In this document: piece by piece, positions 60,907 through 64,000 of the stretch
Layout of the letters: each line of letters begins with the position of its first letter
Numbering within the stretch: the first letter of the stretch is position 1
Source: PALSA-505 sp963762615
GTDB taxonomy: Bacteria; Actinomycetota; Actinomycetes; Streptosporangiales; Streptosporangiaceae
Direction of reading: 5' to 3'
Assembly: GCA_963762615.1 (NCBI GenBank)
Contig: CAVXLG010000007.1
Location: 1 to 64,000 of the forward strand
Length of the DNA: 64,000 nt
Notes under the pieces: generated by a model
Told to the model about the DNA's origin: nothing
Seen by the model: the letters and a program-made list of their open reading frames with translations, nothing else
Databases searched by the model: none
Made by a program: the position numbers and the translations under genes

Positions 60907-62094
60907 TGTGCGTGCCGAAAATCTCGTCCACGTCATGCGACCAGGCGATATTCGTTGATCAGGCCACCGACGCGACCCTGTTTCCGGACGCGGTACTGGT
61001 CGAGGTCGGCCGGTTCGGGCAGCGGTTTCAGCGGCGCGGCGCCGTGCAGGGAGCGGTGCGGCCGGTGCTGGTTGTGGTGGGTCTCGTACTGGCGCAGGAT
61101 CCGCCGCAGATGGGCCTGGCTCCAGATGAGGGTACGGTCCAGGAGCTCGCGGCTGCATCCCCCGATCCAGCGTTTGGCGATCGCGTTCATGCGGGGCGTC
61201 CGCACGTTGCAGCGTACGGTCCGGATCCCGGCGCCGGTGAGGACTGCGTCGAACGCGGCGGTGAAGTTCGAACCCCGATCGCGGATCATGAACTTGACCT
61301 GGTGCGTCTGCTCGCTGAGGTCCATCAGCAAGTTGCGGGCTTGCTGCGTGGTCCATTCCCCGGTCGGGTGCAGGGTGACGCCGAGGATGCGGACGCGCCG
61401 GGCCGCGTGCTCGATCACGGCCAGGACGTAGGCCTGGCTGCCGTCGGGCAAGTCAACGGTGAAGAAGTCGCATGCCAGGATCGCCTCGGCCTGAGAACGC
61501 AGGAACTGTGACCAGGCCAGCCCGGTCCGTCGCCGGGCGGGGCCGATGCCGCTGGTCTTGAGGATCTCCCATACCGTCAACGCCGCGACCTTGACTCCCA
61601 GGCCGGCCATCTCGCCGTGGATCCGGCGGTAGCCCCAGCCTGGGTTCTCCCGGGCCAGCCGGCGGACCAGGGCCTTGATGTTCCGGCGGGTCGCCGGGCG
61701 GCCGGTCTTGCCGCGCACGGACCGCGCCGCCCGGCGGCGCCGGACGATGTCGCGGTGCCAGCGCAGGATCGTGTCCGGGGTGACCAGCAGCCGCAATCCG
61801 TGGCGGCGGGCTTTCGGTATCACGCCGGGCAGCGCCGCGAGTAGTGCCCGGTCCGCCCAGTTCAGCTTCGCGCGGCGCGGCTGCCGCCGCTGCAGGACGG
61901 CGAGCTGGTGGCGCAGGATCAAGATCTCTGCGGTCTGCCATGTCTCCTCGCGCTGGGACAGCCTCAGCCACGCGGCTAGTCGCGTGGTCAGCAGGAACAC
62001 GAACCGCAGGCACATGATCGGTGATCATCACGGCGGAGCGTCAGCCGAGCAACTCTGCCGGTCAGAGCCGTGGATGCGATTCTCGGCACGCACA
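60907..62094 (-). mobile_element. IS481-like insertion sequence with 25-bp ends (1188 bp)
   Basis: The left end TGTGCGTGCCGAAAATC.. (60907-60931) and the right end, read on the other strand (62094-62070), match at 22 of 25 bases. It holds one transposase on the minus strand. No matching target duplication flanks it. The right end lies 12 bases from the stop of the propeller gene. Confidence 0.75.
60933..62015 (-). CDS. IS481-like transposase with catalytic Glu changed to Lys
   Basis: 360 residues: helix-turn-helix domain (LARENPGWGYRRIHGEMAGLG) and rve core with D183 (ACDFFTVD) and D246 (MIRDRGSNF). At the third catalytic position, 34 residues on, the motif reads MNAIAK-RW, where the sister copy at 52485 has CYAERW. 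K281 is encoded AAA at 61173-61175; a single G-to-A change from GAA explains it. The frame is otherwise perfect, so the protein is probably a catalytically dead transposase. Confidence 0.85.
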   Translation of the reverse strand: MCLRFVFLLTTRLAAWLRLSQREETWQTAEILILRHQLAVLQRRQPRRAKLNWADRALLAALPGVIPKARRHGLRLLVTPDTILRWHRDIVRRRRAARSVRGKTGRPATRRNIKALVRRLARENPGWGYRRIHGEMAGLGVKVAALTVWEILKTSGIGPARRRTGLAWSQFLRSQAEAILACDFFTVDLPDGSQAYVLAVIEHAARRVRILGVTLHPTGEWTTQQARNLLMDLSEQTHQVKFMIRDRGSNFTAAFDAVLTGAGIRTVRCNVRTPRMNAIAKRWIGGCSRELLDRTLIWSQAHLRRILRQYETHHNQHRPHRSLHGAAPLKPLPEPADLDQYRVRKQGRVGGLINEYRLVA

Positions 62095-62105
62095 GCTGGA
62101 ACTGG

Positions 62106-63183
62106 TCACTTCCAGGTCTTGCCGTTCCAGCGCAAGATCAGGGTCTTGGTGGCGGAGCTGCTGGTCGTGCCGACCGCCCAGGCGTTGCTGGCGGACGTGG
62201 CGGCCACGCCGGACAGGCTGCTGTCAGCCCCCGGGCTCGGGCTGGGCGCCTGCGTCCAGCTCTTGCCGTTCCAACGGAGGATCAGGGTCTTCGTGGGGTT
62301 GGTGTCGCCGCCGCTCTGGCCGACCGCCCAGGCGCTGCTGGCCGAGACGGCCGCCACGCCGTTGAGGAAAGCGCCGTCCGCGGGGGTGGGGCTGGGCACC
62401 TGCTTCCACGCTTTGCCGTTCCACCGCAGGATCACTGTATTGCCGGGGCCGCAACCGCAGCCGGTCTGGCCGACCGCCCAGGCGCTGCTGGCAGAGGTCG
62501 CGGCCACCCCGTGGAGCGGGGCGCCGCCTGCGGGGTTGGGGCTGGGCACCTGCGTCCAGGTCTTGCCGTCCCACCGCAAGATCAGCCCCTTGTACACGCC
62601 GGCATTGGTGATGGTGATGCCGACCGCCCAGGCATTACCGGCAGAAGTCGCGGCCACCCCGGTAAGGAGGTGGTGACCTGCGGAGCTCGGGCTGGGTACC
62701 CGCTTCCACGAGGTGCCGTTCCAGTGCAGAATCGCGCTCTGCCCGGCGCTAGTGGAGCCGACCGCCCAGGCGTTACTGGCGGAGGTGGCAGCCACGCTGG
62801 CGAGGCTGCTGCCTGCGGCAGCCGGGCTGGGCACCCGCTTCCACACAGTCCCGTTCCAGTGCAGGATCACGGCCCCGCCGACCGCCCAGGCGTCACTGGC
62901 AGAGACGGCAGCCACGCTGGAAGCGCCGACCGGGCTGGGCGCCCGCTTCCACACAGCGCCGTTCCAGTGCACGATCACGGCGCCGACGGCCCACGCGTTG
63001 CTGGCAGAGACGGCGGCCACGCCGGTGAACTGGCCGGTGAAGGCGACCGATGCCGGCACATCCTCGGGATCTGGTCCGGGCCACAGCAGGGGCTGCGGGT
63101 GCGGCCCCCGCAGCCACCCCCGCCGCAAGTAGCGGGACGGCGAGAACCCTGACCGAACGTGTGGCGAGCACGGGCGTACGCAC
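62106..63183 (-). pseudogene. Secreted repeat-propeller protein, frameshifted after the signal peptide
   Basis: GTG 63183 opens a signal peptide (SVRVLAVPLLAAGVAAGAAP, cleavage near APAVA). Near 63060-63080 the frame shifts; the other frame continues PEDVPASVAFTGQFTGVAAV and has seven or eight repeats of about 45 residues of the form VAATSASNAWAVG..ILHWNGTSWKRVPSPSP. These resemble WD40/YVTN-like secreted propellers. One-base correction gives about 358 residues. Divergence between repeats is low, implying recent expansion. Confidence 0.75.
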
Positions 63184-63662
63184 CGGCTGCCACCTCCCCC
63201 CTATAGGCCTGCAGGCTCAGCCGGTCCCATGATCAGGACGAGCGGCCCGCTGGCATCGGCGGAACAGCCGCAAGTGGGGACGGGGACACCGCTCGCAGCT
63301 TGAGTGTGACACGCCACACGCTCAAGGGCCAGCTGCAAATAAGGAGGAGGCTTGGTTACCCGACGCGCACGCGAGCCGATCACCCGTTCTGTCGTCACTA
63401 TCGGACGCACTGTACGGCGCCGGCAGGCGCACCTAAGGCGGGTAGGCGCGCGATTATCAAGAACTCGCTGTACCGTTGGCAATCCCGACTACAGCTGGTT
63501 CAGACCGTATGTTTATGCATCTGGCCCTTGGCGTGAAACATCCTCTTTTGCTTGATATGGAGGTGATCGTGAGGATGCGAAATCGAGCCGGCGAAGAGCG
63601 GAAATATCAGGCTTCGAGCGCGCGCTGGGCACATCGCGTGGCGGCAGGCCATATCTGAATGA
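63184..63662. other. Intergenic, no gene seen
   Basis: 479 bases. Frames of 60-90 codons exist but lack ribosome sites and have no recognisable composition. From about 63450 to 63620 the sequence is more A/T-rich (TTTATGCATC, CTTTTGCTTGATATGG), so a promoter may lie there for the minus-strand repeat gene at 63183. Confidence 0.5.
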
Positions 63663-64000
63663 TCAGCTGCTCTTGGCGGGGGCGTGAGTTGCTGCCTCGT
63701 TTTGACGCTGGCCGACCGCCACGACCCACCATTCGGGCTCGTACCGGTACTCGATGAGGCCCGAGGGATTGCCTTGGTACGTGGTGCCTGCTGACAGTTG
63801 CGTCTGCAGGCATGCGTCCTCGGTCAGGAGGTCTCCGCTGGCGAGCGCCGTGCTGATGCCGTAGATGAAGCCGATTGCGGGAGTCTGCCCGGCCTGGACC
63901 TGGATCGAGCCCGAGATCGGGGTGAGCACGCCGTTGTCGTTGACGGGGAGATCCGGAGGCAGCGTGATCCACAGCGGCCAGTCAACCGTCAGTGTGGCGG
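63663..64000 (-). CDS. Partial protein at the right edge, unrecognised
   Basis: The minus-strand frame is open from the window edge to TGA at 63663-63665. The visible C-terminal 112 residues begin ATLTVDWPLWITLPPDLPVN and include QVQAGQTPAIGFIYGISTAL, AGTTYQGNPSGLIEYRYEPEW and WVVAVGQRQNE. This looks like a beta-rich domain. No motif or family is recognised; the start lies outside the window. Confidence 0.6.
   Translation of the reverse strand, partial: ATLTVDWPLWITLPPDLPVNDNGVLTPISGSIQVQAGQTPAIGFIYGISTALASGDLLTEDACLQTQLSAGTTYQGNPSGLIEYRYEPEWWVVAVGQRQNEAATHAPAKSS

Noticed and set aside
319..63183. Programmed +1 frameshifting as a general mechanism
   Set aside because: Break sites share no common slippery codon or stimulator and fall at random points in unrelated families; sequencing error is simpler.
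1..64000. CRISPR arrays
   Set aside because: No regularly spaced repeats with unique spacers were seen; the only tandem repeats are head-to-tail or protein-coding blades.

Overview
The window is very GC-rich actinobacterial DNA (actinomycete, possibly Streptosporangiales-like; the lineage is an inference). Supporting signs are GGAGG-type ribosome sites with many GTG starts, F420-type enzymes (PPOX and LLM families), a LytR-CpsA-Psr protein, an orphan LuxR helix-turn-helix, an XRE/NB-ARC regulator and IS4-type insertion sequences typical of actinomycetes. No rRNA, CRISPR array or origin is seen.

Layout. 1-9.9 kb: the 3' end of tRNA-His, then small metabolic and detoxification genes, an SMP-30 lactonase, an SDR, a secreted S33 peptidase, an S9 oligopeptidase and a histone-deacetylase-like amidohydrolase. 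9.9-13.3 kb: two identical 1601-bp IS copies, one at each tip of a 161-bp palindrome-ended element. 13.3-27 kb: a dipeptide/oligopeptide ABC operon, a nitrilase-family amidase, SDR, SIS and glutamine-amidotransferase genes, a coupled intradiol dioxygenase/LLM pair and a secreted TIGR03118-like propeller. 27.1-31 kb: an IS4-type transposase gene split by a 2.56-kb group II intron inside its YREK catalytic motif. 31-42 kb: SDR, two MFS exporters, an LCP enzyme, a LuxR helix-turn-helix, a two-component system and a fructosamine-kinase/phosphatase deglycation pair.

42.2-51.6 kb is a 9.3-kb integrated element in tRNA-Lys(CTT). It is bounded by 47-bp attL/attR repeats and carries an integrase and an excisionase but no recognisable replication or transfer genes. 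Its cargo is two duplicated secreted six-repeat Kelch propellers, a 34-residue Asp-Val-rich micro-ORF, a small secreted Cys/Tyr protein, a secreted lysyl-oxidase-like protein that has lost two copper ligands, and a DruA (DUF4338)-like protein. The part from about 47.6 to 50.5 kb looks less GC-rich than its surroundings. A second integrase remnant and an IS481-like insertion into an NB-ARC regulator lie just outside attR.

54.9-64 kb: two small actinobacterial proteins, a polysaccharide deacetylase divergent from a three-gene aminotransferase/epimerase/glycosyltransferase operon, a truncated membrane protein, a probably dead IS481-like element (catalytic Glu changed to Lys), a secreted repeat-propeller gene and a partial gene at the right edge.

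A striking property of the whole window is about a dozen otherwise intact genes broken by a single frameshift. Nearly all are corrected by removing one base, often from a short homopolymer. This points to residual sequencing error rather than mass decay, but it cannot be settled from the sequence alone. Those genes are listed as pseudogenes with the breakpoint stated.
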